Shown here: piece after piece, positions 26,750-36,025 of the stretch
Layout of the letters: each line of letters opens with the position of its first letter
Position numbering within the stretch: position 1 is the first letter of the stretch
Assembly: GCF_947499295.1 (NCBI RefSeq)
Contig: NZ_CANMNP010000001.1
Coordinates: 62,001 to 126,000 of the forward strand
Direction of reading: 5' to 3'
From: an uncultured Roseibium sp.
GTDB taxonomy: Bacteria > Pseudomonadota > Alphaproteobacteria > Rhizobiales > Stappiaceae
Length of the DNA stretch: 64,000 nucleotides
Program-made: the position numbers and the translations under genes
Notes under the pieces: model-generated
Database searches by the model: none
What the model was told of the DNA's origin: nothing
The model's input: the letters and a program-made list of their open reading frames with translations, nothing else

Positions 26750-26778
26750 TTGCCAACCTCTGCACCTTCCGCTATGGC
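26750..26778 (+). promoter_or_regulatory. Possible promoter of the trp leader
   Basis: TTGCCA (26750-26755), a 17-bp spacer and TATGGC (26773-26778) give a reasonable -35/-10 pair. It would start transcription about at the ATG of 26786. The -10 match is weak (3 of 6), so this rests mainly on spacing and on the leaderless trpL transcript known, as I recall, in Sinorhizobium. Confidence 0.35.
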
Positions 26779-26785
26779 TGTCTGC

Positions 26786-26833
26786 ATGTTGATGAACCTG
26801 AAAGCAGCTTGGTGGTGGCGCGGCGCAAAATAG
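26786..26833 (+). CDS. trpL: Trp operon leader peptide
   Basis: A 15-residue peptide, MLMNLKAAWWWRGAK, with three consecutive Trp codons (26810-26818) ending in TAG. Runs of Trp codons before trpE(G) are the sensor of transcription attenuation in rhizobia. Starts at 26774 (19 residues) or 26792 (13 residues) are alternatives. No Shine-Dalgarno sequence precedes any of them, which fits a leaderless message starting at the ATG. Ribosome stalling at the Trp codons would decide which RNA hairpin forms just downstream. Confidence 0.85.
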   Translation: MLMNLKAAWWWRGAK

Positions 26834-26912
26834 GCGGCCGACGATCACTCATGCTCTGAACGGATCATATTTTCACCAAGGCCGCCGCGGGACACCGCTG
26901 GCGGCCTTGGTG
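26833..26912 (+). promoter_or_regulatory. Trp attenuator with competing hairpins
   Basis: A 12-bp perfect stem forms between CACCAAGGCCGC (26874-26885) and GCGGCCTTGGTG (26901-26912), with GCGG/CCGC extending it inward. The heptamer GGCGGCC occurs twice, at 26833-26839 right after the leader stop and at 26900-26906 in the 3' arm. Either copy can pair with GGCCGCC at 26880-26886, so the antiterminator and terminator are mutually exclusive. A ribosome at the stop codon masks the first copy; one stalled at the Trp codons leaves it free. The 3' side lacks a clear U run. A second hairpin, GGCTGCC/GGCAGCC (26921-26944), precedes trpE(G). Confidence 0.75.
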
Positions 26913-26964
26913 CATTAATGGGCTGCCGGAAGTTTCAGGCAGCCACCAACACGGGAATAGACCA

Positions 26965-29151
26965 ATGCCGGCGCTGGCAGATCAGACCTATGAAACCAAA
27001 GGCGGGATCACAATCCTGCGCACCTCCCGTTCTTCTGACTATAAGACAGGCACTTCGGACTGGATTGACAGGTTGGATTCTGAGTTGGGAGCTGTCCTGG
27101 CCTCGTCCTATGAATATCCGGGCAGATACACCCGTTGGGACATGGCTCTGGTCAACCCGCCGTTGGTGATGGAAGCTGCCGACCGTAAAGTTGAAATCCG
27201 AACGCTCAACGAGCGCGGTATGGTTATCCTTCCTGCCATTCGCGATCTTCTGAAATCTCATCCGGACGTTGACACTTTCGAGTCCAGCGACACCAAGATC
27301 GAGCTGACTGTCAAAACGCCGGATCGCTTGTTCAACGAAGAAGAAAGATCCCGCCAGCCATCGACATTCTCGATTGTTCGGGAGTTGAAAAATCTCTTTG
27401 CCTGCGATGACGACCAGCTCGGTTTGTATGGCGCTTTCGGCTATGACGTTGCCTTTCAGTTCGAGCCGATCGACCTGAAACTGCAACGGCCCGATGACCA
27501 GCGTGACGTGGTTCTGTTTTTGCCTGACGAAATCCTGATCGTCGATCACCACGGCAAGCGGGCTTATGTTCTGGAATATGATTTCGTCGTGAACGGACGC
27601 AGCACCAAGGGCTTGGAACGTACCGGTGAAAAGCGCCAGTATACACCGGCAAACATAGACCCTGGACGCGGCGATCACGAACCGGGCGAGTATTCGAAAC
27701 TTGTTGAGAAGGCCAAGGACTATTTCCGGCGCGGCGACCTGTTTGAAACTGTGCCCGGCCAGACATTTTATGAACCCTGCGCCAATCCGCCATCAGCCGT
27801 TTCAAGACGTTTGGCGCAGATAAACCCGTCGCCTTATTCCTTTTTCTTCAATCTCGGCAACAACGAGTATCTGGTCGGTGCATCACCGGAAATGTACGTG
27901 CGTGTAACCGGTGGGCGCCGCGTGGAGACCTGCCCGATCTCCGGCACAATCAGACGCGGGAAAAACGCAATTGAAGACGAGGCGCAGATCCGCAAACTTC
28001 TGAATTCCGAAAAGGACGAAGCGGAACTCACAATGTGTTCCGATGTCGACCGGAACGACAAGAGCCGAGTGTGTGTGCCTGGATCCGTCAAGGTGATCGG
28101 TCGCCGTCAGATCGAAATGTACTCGCGGCTCATCCATACGGTGGACCACATTGAAGGCATTCTTCGCGAAGACATGGATGCCCTTGATGCGTTCCTGTCT
28201 CATACCTGGGCTGTTACCGTCACCGGGGCACCAAAACGGTGGGCCATGCAGTTTATCGAGGACCACGAAAAGTCCTCACGTGCCTGGTATGGCGGCGCGA
28301 TCGGAGCGGTTCTCTTCAACGGTGATATGAACACCGGACTGACGCTGCGCACAGTACGCATCAAGGACGGCATGGCCCAGATCCGCGCCGGAGCGACCCT
28401 GCTCTATGACAGTGTCCCTGAAGATGAAGAAGCCGAGACGGAACTGAAGGCTGAAGCCATGCGCGCTGCGGTCAGGGAAGCAGGCCTTGCTTCCAAATCG
28501 GCAGAAAAACCAGAAGAAGCAAAACCTGGCAAAGGCATGAAAATCCTGCTCGTCGACCACGAGGACAGTTTCGTACATACTTTGGCGAACTATTTCCGCC
28601 AGACAGGTGCTGACGTTGTTACCTACCGGACCCCGGTTGCGGACCATGTTTTCCATGACGTGGCACCGGATCTGGTTGTTCTTTCTCCCGGCCCCGGAAA
28701 CCCGAAAGACTTTGACTGCGCAGCAACCATCGGCCGTGCTCGTTCACGTGCCCTGCCAATCTTTGGTGTCTGCCTTGGTCTACAGGCACTTTCAGAATAC
28801 TTCGGTGCAGAGCTCGGGCAGTTGGAAACACCGATGCACGGCAAACCTTCGCCGGTCAGCTTTTCCGGCAACTCGCTGTTGTTTGATGGTCTGGAGGCCC
28901 CGGTCACAGTCGGGCGTTACCATTCACTTTTCGCCAACCGCCACACACTGCCTACCGATCTACGCGTGACAGCAGAAACGGAAGACGGGGTGGTCATGGC
29001 TGTTGAGCACCAAAAAGAACCTATCGCGGCGGTACAGTTCCACCCTGAATCCATTATGTCTCTTGACCAGGATGCAGGGCACAAGATTATTGAGAATGTC
29101 GTCAATCGGCTGGTGTCTGCAAAAGCGCAGGACGTCGCGGCGGCATCTTGA
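26965..29151 (+). CDS. trpE(G): Fused anthranilate synthase TrpE(G)
   Basis: A 728-residue fusion of both anthranilate synthase subunits, the first step of tryptophan synthesis from chorismate and glutamine. The TrpE part spans about residues 1-505 and contains typical landmarks such as [29 protein letters not shown] and [13 protein letters not shown] linker rich in E, K and P joins it to the glutamine amidotransferase part (about 525-720). The catalytic Cys is C603 (FGVCLGLQ), with H693 and E695 in QFHPES. Fusion in one chain is a mark of Hyphomicrobiales and a few others. Expression is expected to follow the trpL attenuator. No other trp gene follows. Confidence 0.97.
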   Translation: MPALADQTYETKGGITILRTSRSSDYKTGTSDWIDRLDSELGAVLASSYEYPGRYTRWDMALVNPPLVMEAADRKVEIRTLNERGMVILPAIRDLLKSHPDVDTFESSDTKIELTVKTPDRLFNEEERSRQPSTFSIVRELKNLFACDDDQLGLYGAFGYDVAFQFEPIDLKLQRPDDQRDVVLFLPDEILIVDHHGKRAYVLEYDFVVNGRSTKGLERTGEKRQYTPANIDPGRGDHEPGEYSKLVEKAKDYFRRGDLFETVPGQTFYEPCANPPSAVSRRLAQINPSPYSFFFNLGNNEYLVGASPEMYVRVTGGRRVETCPISGTIRRGKNAIEDEAQIRKLLNSEKDEAELTMCSDVDRNDKSRVCVPGSVKVIGRRQIEMYSRLIHTVDHIEGILREDMDALDAFLSHTWAVTVTGAPKRWAMQFIEDHEKSSRAWYGGAIGAVLFNGDMNTGLTLRTVRIKDGMAQIRAGATLLYDSVPEDEEAETELKAEAMRAAVREAGLASKSAEKPEEAKPGKGMKILLVDHEDSFVHTLANYFRQTGADVVTYRTPVADHVFHDVAPDLVVLSPGPGNPKDFDCAATIGRARSRALPIFGVCLGLQALSEYFGAELGQLETPMHGKPSPVSFSGNSLLFDGLEAPVTVGRYHSLFANRHTLPTDLRVTAETEDGVVMAVEHQKEPIAAVQFHPESIMSLDQDAGHKIIENVVNRLVSAKAQDVAAAS

Positions 29152-29219
29152 TGCTCATCACGGCGGTTCTAGACCAATCGCCGTGTGCTGCTTGCCACTG
29201 CATATAAAAGAGGTTTCCT

Positions 29220-29744
29220 TTGCAAATCCTGCTCGCAGCGCTCGCACTTGTCGCCATCATTGCTTATTGGATCTTTCGAACCGGCCAAACCACACACACC
29301 CCGGGTGCAGTCCTTGAAGCGCCTCAGGACGTCAAGGCGGCAGCCAATCGGTTTGGATACAAAGCACTCCTGAACCAACACCCCACAGAAAGCGTTGACG
29401 ATCCGCGTGTGACGGGCGCTGCGTTGCTAATATTGGTTGCGGAAATCGATGGCGGCATTTCCAGGGCGGAAAAAAAGAGCATCGAGGAACAGTTACGGAA
29501 AGTATTTGAACTCTCTGAAGCGGATTCCAAAGAGCTGTATGTTTTTGCCAAATGGATGGCTAGCCAGAGCAGCAATCAGGATGACATGATCCGCAGACTG
29601 ATCATGCGAACCGTAAAGCTTGGCGGACGAGATACAATTCCAGACATGATGCAGATGGTGAACGCGGTCGGGCGCGCCGACACAGGAACTTTGACCGATG
29701 ACACACAGCAGGTGATCGAGCGGTTGAAGCAACTCCTGAACTGA
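29220..29744 (+). CDS. Membrane-anchored TerB-like protein
   Basis: A 174-residue protein with one N-terminal transmembrane helix (LLAALALVAIIAYWIF) and a helical domain from about residue 60 to the end that reads like TerB (DPRVTGAALLILVAEIDGGI, then ISRAEKKSIEEQLRKVFELS). TerB-like domains often bind metal and sit in envelope-stress contexts, but no activity is established for this one. The start is TTG with AGAGG 6 bp upstream. It follows trpE(G) after 68 bp and could be read from the same transcript. Confidence 0.75.
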   Translation: MQILLAALALVAIIAYWIFRTGQTTHTPGAVLEAPQDVKAAANRFGYKALLNQHPTESVDDPRVTGAALLILVAEIDGGISRAEKKSIEEQLRKVFELSEADSKELYVFAKWMASQSSNQDDMIRRLIMRTVKLGGRDTIPDMMQMVNAVGRADTGTLTDDTQQVIERLKQLLN

Positions 29745-29974
29745 CAAGGAAGCATCTAGGTTCATCAGCTCAAAGGAAGAGTTTGGCCAAGGCGTTTTTC
29801 GATTGATAGGAGACCAGCCAATTCAATGTTTAATCCCTTAAAACATAAGCTATAATCGGGAACAGACACTGTTGGCTGCTAAAGTCATTCTCTTTACATT
29901 CAGTCGCGCGCTGACCTTCAATGGAAGATGCCACTAGCGTCAGTAACTGCGAGAACGGGCACCAGGGAGTAAAC

Positions 29975-30901
29975 ATGTTCGAGGCCTTCCGCCGGATAGT
30001 TTCACAATTCCTGCGGTCATCTCTGATGCCAATCTGTGCCGTAGTTTTGGCCAGCGGATCTACCGTCGTCGCAAGTGCACAAGAAACCGGGAACGCGGAG
30101 AACCAGGGTGTTCAAAACCATATTCTCGGAATTGGCATATGCCCGCCCTGGAACCCCCAGTCTCCGGAAATGTGCAAAAACAGCTTGGACAAAGTTATTT
30201 CCGCACTCGCGCCCCGGCTTGATGCAAGTCCCGGGCGGACGCATTTGCTCGTCAACGAAGGAGCAAGCGCATCGGCCCTGAAGTTGAAAGCAACCGAACT
30301 TTCCAACAATCTCGGCCCGGATGACCGCCTGATCATCTACGCGAACCTTCCCTTGAGCAGCGCAGAGGTGGCAGACACGGACACGGCCGTCGGCCATGTC
30401 TTGGAACTCTGGGCTGATCAGTCCCCCGAAACAGCCAGCGAAGCCATTGCTGAAGGCGTCTGGATGTCCGCGCCGGCCTTTGCCGCAATGATACACGCCA
30501 TTCGCGCCGGTGAAGTTGTTCTGATCCTCGACACCAACAATTCCTATGCAGTTAATCTGGATCTGCTGGATGAACATTCAGTCGATCATGAGAATCGACC
30601 GGAAGCCCTCGTCACATCATCCGGCCGGGGTCAGATGGCCAATTATAGCGCCGACCGCACGATATCCCTGTTCGCCAAGCACTTGTCCCTGGCTCTGGGC
30701 GAAACCGAGGGAACACTCCTGGATGTGATGACCGCCGCCTCTCAAGGTACGAGACAAGCGGCAATTCCGATTTGCGCTTCCTTGAAGGAGCATCAAGGCA
30801 CAGACAGCGATCACTCACCCGATTGTACACAAGTACCTGAAGTCCACGATCCGGACAGCCTGCTGAGCCAAACGCTCTTGGCCCCACTGCCGGAGAGCTG
30901 A
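29975..30901 (+). CDS. Exported caspase-fold-like protein, catalytic residues missing
   Basis: A 308-residue protein with a signal peptide (residues 1 to about 35, cleavage after ASA). Its layout resembles bacterial caspase-like (C14) domains: a strand NHILGIGI, then LIIYANLPLSS (119-129) where YYSGHG with the catalytic His is expected, LILDTNNSYA (183-192) where LDACRS with the catalytic Cys is expected, and VTSSGRGQMANYS (213-225) followed by ISLFAKHLSLALG, as in active homologues. Both catalytic residues appear replaced, so it may be a pseudoenzyme. This is my reading of the pattern and is not certain. The start at 29975 has AGGGAG upstream; the longer frame is unsupported. Confidence 0.5.
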   Translation: MFEAFRRIVSQFLRSSLMPICAVVLASGSTVVASAQETGNAENQGVQNHILGIGICPPWNPQSPEMCKNSLDKVISALAPRLDASPGRTHLLVNEGASASALKLKATELSNNLGPDDRLIIYANLPLSSAEVADTDTAVGHVLELWADQSPETASEAIAEGVWMSAPAFAAMIHAIRAGEVVLILDTNNSYAVNLDLLDEHSVDHENRPEALVTSSGRGQMANYSADRTISLFAKHLSLALGETEGTLLDVMTAASQGTRQAAIPICASLKEHQGTDSDHSPDCTQVPEVHDPDSLLSQTLLAPLPES

Positions 30902-30967
30902 CGTGCAACACTGAAATGCACGGTTCGAGAGAAATTAAACCTCGAAGGAGTTCTCTGAAGACGCCAC

Positions 30968-32059
30968 CTAACCAGCAGGAGTGATATGCTGGCCGCAAAG
31001 GCTTTGCGCTGCCATTTCAATCGGCTTCACGAGCCGGGCTTCCGCCGTTCGTTCACGCGGCTCACCTTGTAGCCGCGCGCCCAGCCATGCCCAGTCGTCT
31101 TCTTCCACGCGAGCCTGGTCCACAACGCGTTCCGGCTCGATCGGTTCCAGTTTGTCAGCCATTTTCTCAGCGATGGCAAAGCGAAAGGCATACCCCGGTG
31201 TCAATCCCATGCGCAGGTCCGACACAACAACTTTGCCGTCGACCAGATCAGCTTTGTAAAAGCCTCTGCTGAACCACTTCAGTTTGTTGAATGCGGGTGT
31301 TTCCTCAAGGCAGGCCACGAGTTCCGGGTGACGCGGATGCGCATAGATTTCCGGATCGCCATCCCCATCAAAAAGGGAAACATAGAGGTTTTGGTATTGA
31401 TCGTCCCTGAGGCCGATAACCTTCCAGAGAAGAATGTTGAACGGCGCGGCAATGGCATAAATCGTGTCAGGAGGAGTGCCCACTTCGGCAAACAACTGCC
31501 CGGCTTTGCCTTCAACATATTTCTGGACGACCATCGAGAGCCCCAGATATCCCGTCGAAAAGATCAGGGCTGCAGCTACGCCGTTTCGAAAACGTGTTGT
31601 CCAGGACTTCTTGAAAAGCGCCCAAATCACAATGGCGAGCAACGGAAGCGAATATGTTGGATCGATGATGAACACAGAACCAACCCCAACAGGATCGGGG
31701 TAAAGCGGCCAGAAAATTCTGGTTCCGTAGACGGTCATCGCATCGATGACCGCGTGGGTCGACAAGCACAGAAAAACAGTGGCCCAAACAAGCCAGCGAT
31801 TTTCTCTCAATCCCTTGAACAATCGCAGCAGGACTTCCCCGATCAATGGCGCAGCAAGTGCGTGAACAAAAATCGAATGCGTCCAACCGCGATGATAAAC
31901 AAAGCTGTCGATTGGATCGTCAAAGGGGATGAAAACATCCAGATCCGGCAACGTACCCAGCACGCCTCCAATGAGCACCGCCTTGCGCGGCCCCACCTTG
32001 CTCCCCAGACAAGCAGTAGAAACGACCGCGCCAAGGGCAAATTGTGTCAGAGAATCCAT
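30968..32059 (-). CDS. YdjM-like integral membrane protein (metal-dependent hydrolase family)
   Basis: A 363-residue protein of the PF04307 family (YdjM/DUF457), with the start MDSLTQFALGAVVSTACLG and the conserved polar groups TLPDLDVFIPF, YHRGWTHSIFVH and STHAVIDAMTVYGTRIFWPL set between transmembrane helices. The His and Asp residues suggest metal binding as in related hydrolases; the substrate is unknown. A soluble tail of about 170 residues follows the membrane part. E. coli YdjM is induced by DNA damage, but I see no alphaproteobacterial LexA box (GTTC-N7-GTTC) upstream. Confidence 0.85.
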   Translation of the reverse strand: MDSLTQFALGAVVSTACLGSKVGPRKAVLIGGVLGTLPDLDVFIPFDDPIDSFVYHRGWTHSIFVHALAAPLIGEVLLRLFKGLRENRWLVWATVFLCLSTHAVIDAMTVYGTRIFWPLYPDPVGVGSVFIIDPTYSLPLLAIVIWALFKKSWTTRFRNGVAAALIFSTGYLGLSMVVQKYVEGKAGQLFAEVGTPPDTIYAIAAPFNILLWKVIGLRDDQYQNLYVSLFDGDGDPEIYAHPRHPELVACLEETPAFNKLKWFSRGFYKADLVDGKVVVSDLRMGLTPGYAFRFAIAEKMADKLEPIEPERVVDQARVEEDDWAWLGARLQGEPRERTAEARLVKPIEMAAQSLCGQHITPAG

Positions 32060-32185
32060 GAAAGCAACCGGTGGGTAAGAAACGAAAAAGCTAGCCGTTT
32101 ATGTGAGGCACACAACGGCAGAAGACAATGGTCAGAAATTGAAAAAGGCGGAAGTTTTCCGTCTCTTTCCAGCTGATGTGTCGTA

Positions 32186-34030
32186 TCAATCCACTTCTCG
32201 GATGGCGCCTTTGGCGGCGCTCGTCGTCATTTTGGCGTAAGCCTTGAGCGCTTTAGTGATCTTGCGCTTGCGCTTTTCAAGAGGTTTCCAGGCTTCCTCA
32301 CCTTTGGCATTCATGACAGCACGACGACCCGCAAGTTCTTCGTCTGTGAGGTCAACTCGCAAGACGCGGTTCGGAATGTCGATGACAATTGTGTCGCCTT
32401 CTTCCACAAGGCCTATTGCCCCGCCCTCAGCAGCTTCCGGCGACATATGACCGATTGAGAGGCCTGATGTACCACCTGAAAAACGCCCATCCGTGATCAG
32501 CGCACACTCCTTGCCAAGCCCTTTCGACTTCAAATAGCTGGTCGGATAAAGCATTTCCTGCATACCAGGGCCACCGCGCGGACCTTCATAGCGGATCAAA
32601 ACGACGTCGCCGGCTTTAATCTTGTTGGTGAGAATTGCGGAAACGGCGCTGTCCTGGCTTTCAAAAATACGGGCCGGGCCAACAAATTTCAGGATGCTAT
32701 CGTCCACACCAGCTGTTTTCACAACGCAGCCGTCTTCAGCAATATTGCCGTAAAGCACGGCAAGTCCGCCATCCGTGCTGTAGGCATGATCTAGCTCGCG
32801 AATGACCCCTGACTGTCGATCAAGGTCGAGATCGTCCCAACGGCGTTCCTGGCTGAAGGCCGTCTGGGTCGGCACACCGCCTGGGGCAGCTTTGTAAAAC
32901 TCATGCACGCTTTCAGAGTTCGTCTGGCAGATGTCCCACCTGGCGAGCGACTTTTTCATGCTTGAAGAGTGAACCGTCGGAATCTCCGAGTGCAGCAATC
33001 CTGCCCGATCGAGCTCGCCCAGGATCCCCATTATGCCCCCTGCCCGATGGACATCTTCCATATGAATGTTTTCAACCGCCGGCGCGACCTTGCAGAGCAC
33101 CGGTACCTTTCTGGACAAGCGATCGATATCGTCCATGGTGAAGCCAATTTCACCTTCATATGATGCCGCCAATAGGTGCAGAATGGTGTTGGTGGATCCC
33201 CCCATTGATATGTCGAGACTCATCGCGTTTTCAAAGGCTTGGAAATTGGCGATGTTGCGCGGAAGCACGCTCTCGTCGTCCTGTTCGTAGTACCTTTTGG
33301 CAAGATCAACAATCAAATGTCCGGCCTCGACAAAAAGGCGTTCCCGATCTGCATGCGTGGCAAGGGTTGAACCGTTCCCGGGCAGTGACAATCCCAACGC
33401 TTCCGTCAGACAATTCATGGAGTTGGCGGTGAACATTCCCGAACACGAACCACAGGTTGGACAGGCATTTTGTTCCATGGACAAAACGTCCGCGTCGGAC
33501 ATGTTTTCGTCTGCCGATGCAACCATTGCATCAATGAGGTCGATCGCCTTCTCAAACCCGTTTTCGAGCACAACCTTGCCGGCCTCCATGGGCCCGCCAG
33601 AAACAAAAACAGCAGGAATGTTCAGCCGCATGACGGCATTCAACATGCCTGGTGTGATCTTGTCACAATTGGAAATGCAGACGATCGCGTCCGCGCAGTG
33701 ACCGTTGACCATGTATTCAATGGCATCGGAAATCACTTCTCGTGAAGGAAGCGAATAGAGCATGCCGTCATGCCCCATGGCGATGCCGTCATCAACTGCA
33801 ATCGTATTGAATTCCTTGGCAACGCCACCCGCCTTTTCCACTTCACGGGCCACCAACTGGCCAAGATCCTTCAAATGAACATGACCCGGCACAAATTGAG
33901 TGAACGAATTGGCGATCGCGATGATCGGCTTGCCGAAATCGTCGTCCTTCATCCCTGTAGCGCGCCAAAGGCCACGTGCGCCGGCCATGTTGCGGCCATG
34001 GGTTGAGGTTCTTGAACGATAGGGAGGCAT
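32186..34030 (-). CDS. ilvD: Dihydroxy-acid dehydratase
   Basis: Iron-sulfur dehydratase that makes 2-keto acids in valine, isoleucine and pantothenate synthesis. At 614 residues it closely follows E. coli IlvD through most of its length: [20 protein letters not shown] at the start, C122 in SNCDKITPG and C190/C193/C196 in [11 protein letters not shown]. These residues match the cluster ligands of the oxygen-labile [4Fe-4S] type (type inferred from similarity). The C-terminal part includes [14 protein letters not shown]. It stands alone. Confidence 0.97.
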   Translation of the reverse strand: MPPYRSRTSTHGRNMAGARGLWRATGMKDDDFGKPIIAIANSFTQFVPGHVHLKDLGQLVAREVEKAGGVAKEFNTIAVDDGIAMGHDGMLYSLPSREVISDAIEYMVNGHCADAIVCISNCDKITPGMLNAVMRLNIPAVFVSGGPMEAGKVVLENGFEKAIDLIDAMVASADENMSDADVLSMEQNACPTCGSCSGMFTANSMNCLTEALGLSLPGNGSTLATHADRERLFVEAGHLIVDLAKRYYEQDDESVLPRNIANFQAFENAMSLDISMGGSTNTILHLLAASYEGEIGFTMDDIDRLSRKVPVLCKVAPAVENIHMEDVHRAGGIMGILGELDRAGLLHSEIPTVHSSSMKKSLARWDICQTNSESVHEFYKAAPGGVPTQTAFSQERRWDDLDLDRQSGVIRELDHAYSTDGGLAVLYGNIAEDGCVVKTAGVDDSILKFVGPARIFESQDSAVSAILTNKIKAGDVVLIRYEGPRGGPGMQEMLYPTSYLKSKGLGKECALITDGRFSGGTSGLSIGHMSPEAAEGGAIGLVEEGDTIVIDIPNRVLRVDLTDEELAGRRAVMNAKGEEAWKPLEKRKRKITKALKAYAKMTTSAAKGAIREVD

Positions 34031-34316
34031 GTCACTTATCCGTCTTGATTGCGGGCATCTTTACCGCCTCAGCGGCTGAAACCCGCTACATCGGATCCAG
34101 ATTAATGCCCATTTGTCGTTGACCGAAGGTGTGACAGGTTTTCAAAATTCGTAAAAGGACAGATCCTCAAAAAAGAGTACGCTCCGGTACGGTTGACGGA
34201 TTCTATTTCATCATTGCGCGCAATCGACACATGATTGCGTGGTTGATCCATCCCCTTCATGGCACGCATCCGGCTTAGAAAAACGCAATGTCTTTTGGCC
34301 GGGTTCAAAAATCTAA

Positions 34317-34433
34317 AAAATCACGCTGTTCGCTCTTTGCTGTGCGTTCGGGTTTTGGTTTTCCTGGGCATATGCACCTGAGACACGCGGGATTTCGCTG
34401 GAGGAAATCGACCAATCGATTGCTGAAAAGTAG
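34317..34433 (+). pseudogene. 3' relic of an MFS sugar-porter-type transporter gene
   Basis: In one plus-strand frame the last 38 codons before TAG read as a hydrophobic helix (ITLFALCCAFGFWFSWAY) followed by APETRGISLEEIDQSIAEK. This is the typical end of MFS sugar transporters, the last helix followed by PETKG-(x)-SLEEI. A stop (TAA at 34314) immediately precedes it, and no start codon or upstream transporter sequence is seen. It therefore looks like the remnant of a lost or replaced transporter gene, sitting between ilvD and the AraC regulator gene. The whole interval 34031-34436 has no other gene. Confidence 0.55.
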
Positions 34434-34436
34434 GCT

Positions 34437-35408
34437 TCAGAGTTTGCGGAACGAAGCAGGCGTCTGACCAACGACACGCTTAAAAGCACGGGCAAATGCT
34501 GCCTCGGATTCGTACCCGACAGCTGAGGCAATCCCGGCCAGCGAACTGCCGCTGTTTTTCAATTCGCTGCAAGCAAGCTGCATCCTCCATCGGGTCACAT
34601 AATTCATCACCCCTTCACCGGTCAGTTCCTTGAACCGCGCAGCGAATGCTGATCTGGACATGCCGGCATGCTGGGCAAGACGCTCTATCGTCCAGGAGGC
34701 TTCAGGCTCTTTGTGAAATATCTGCAGGGCTTTACCGACTTTCGCATCACGGAGCGCTGCAAGCCAACCGGTTTGCTGATCCGGCGCGCGCTTCAACCAA
34801 CTTCGAATGGCCTGAACAACCAAAATGTCCGTGAGTCGCGTGAGGACCGTTTCACCGCCAGGCTGAGGGTTCCGGGCCTCTTCTGCAAGATATTGAAGTG
34901 TACCTTCAACCCACCTTCCTGCTAGCAAATCAAATTCGTCCAGCAAGATCACCGGTGGCAAAAGCTCGATCAGCCTTTCGGCTGCTGCATGATCCACCTT
35001 CAGCACACCGCAGGTCATACGTGTCATGACACCGCCACCACCAAAACTCATGGTCTCGAAATTTGGACTGTGTCTTTTGGCAGGAATATCAAAAAGGGGT
35101 GTCAGTGGACTGCATGGGTGATCACGCAGGTCAACTGCCCCTCCATGAGGCAGCAGCGCCAATTGGCCCTGCCCCAACTCAAGCACGTCTCCGTTCTTGA
35201 GGTCCAAGACACACTTGCCTTCGGTCACGACAATCAAAACCAGTCGCTTTGCAAGCTCCGGAACTGCAATGCCCCAAGGCGCTGTCAGTTCCGGTACGCA
35301 ATAAAATGTCCCGCTGAGATTGAGCAGGTGAAGCGCTTCATTCAACGGATCATGCCTGTCGACTTTGACAGGCGCGGGATGATTTTCTTCTGTAACGATA
35401 TCGGACAA
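34437..35408 (-). CDS. AraC-family transcriptional regulator with cupin-type N-terminus
   Basis: A 323-residue regulator. Residues 20-200 form an effector part of the AraC cupin type (LVLIVVTEGKCVLDLKNGDVL, LGQGQLALLPHGGAVDL). Residues 225-323 form the double helix-turn-helix with WTIERLAQHAGMSRSAFAAR and the AraC signature GYESEAAFARAFKRVVGQTP. Its effector is unknown. It is divergent from a small DUF4345 gene, which it may control. The relic of an MFS transporter next to its 3' end suggests that the locus once held more genes. Confidence 0.9.
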   Translation of the reverse strand: MSDIVTEENHPAPVKVDRHDPLNEALHLLNLSGTFYCVPELTAPWGIAVPELAKRLVLIVVTEGKCVLDLKNGDVLELGQGQLALLPHGGAVDLRDHPCSPLTPLFDIPAKRHSPNFETMSFGGGGVMTRMTCGVLKVDHAAAERLIELLPPVILLDEFDLLAGRWVEGTLQYLAEEARNPQPGGETVLTRLTDILVVQAIRSWLKRAPDQQTGWLAALRDAKVGKALQIFHKEPEASWTIERLAQHAGMSRSAFAARFKELTGEGVMNYVTRWRMQLACSELKNSGSSLAGIASAVGYESEAAFARAFKRVVGQTPASFRKL

Positions 35409-35528
35409 GGATGTGTGTCTGAGCCTATTTCTGGACGATCTGCTGACTTTTTAACACTTTCAAGCATGGAAAATCCAGGCTTAGACCGTCACCTTGAAAT
35501 CAGATCAAACCACGACCGGAGAATTGGA

Positions 35529-35933
35529 ATGGCCAGCATTCAAACAAAAATCGCCCTATCCTTGTCTGCTTTGACATTAGGTATCGTCGGCATTCTCGTA
35601 GTCTTTGCGCCCTCATTTTTGTATGGTTTGAACAATATCGCTCTTGACCCGTCCGCTGCCATGATGAGCGAAATCAGAGCTCCTGGAGTGCCGATCCTCG
35701 CTGGATGCATCCTGGCAATCGCCGGCTTGAAAGACGATAGACCTGTAACACCAGCTCTCATCCTGTCGGCCGTGCTTCTGCTGTCTTATGCGGTTGGGCG
35801 CCTGATCAGCTTGCCGATGGACGGAATACCGCCTGCGTCACTTCTTGCGGCCCTGGCAATAGAGCTTGCTCTTGGCTTATGGTGCGCCCTTATTGTGGTC
35901 AATGTGCGCGAGCCAGCGCAGCACGCAGGCTAA
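35529..35933 (+). CDS. Small membrane protein, DUF4345-like
   Basis: A 134-residue protein with four predicted transmembrane helices: ALSLSALTLGIVGILVVF, APGVPILAGCILAIAGL, TPALILSAVLLLSYAVGRLI and LLAALAIELALGLWCALI. The pattern of an N-terminal FAPSFLYG and a conserved EIRAPGVP region fits DUF4345. No function is established. The start ATG has CCGGAG 8 bp upstream, within a much longer open frame that is otherwise antisense to the AraC gene. Confidence 0.75.
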   Translation: MASIQTKIALSLSALTLGIVGILVVFAPSFLYGLNNIALDPSAAMMSEIRAPGVPILAGCILAIAGLKDDRPVTPALILSAVLLLSYAVGRLISLPMDGIPPASLLAALAIELALGLWCALIVVNVREPAQHAG

Positions 35934-35968
35934 AAAGAAGCCGGTGCTGGCAATTACGCCGCACCGGC
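35932..35968 (-). terminator. Terminator of the old yellow enzyme gene
   Basis: GCCGGTGC (35940-35947) and GCACCGGC (35961-35968) form a perfect stem. In the minus-strand direction the stem is followed by TTCTTTTTA, a U tract. It overlaps the last codons of the convergent DUF4345 gene. Confidence 0.65.
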
Positions 35969-36025
35969 CAAGCTTCAGGCCGCCTCAGAAGGGGTGGATG
36001 TCAGACAGCCTGAATCTTTTCATGC

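Noticed and set aside
35458..35499. TTTCAAG / CTTGAAA facing repeats between araC-type and DUF4345 genes
   Set aside because: Only 7 bp each and 28 bp apart; AraC proteins usually bind direct repeats, so the support is too thin.
34989..35528. N-terminal extension of the DUF4345 frame by 180 codons
   Set aside because: The extension is antisense to the AraC gene, and a good ribosome site lies at the ATG at 35529.
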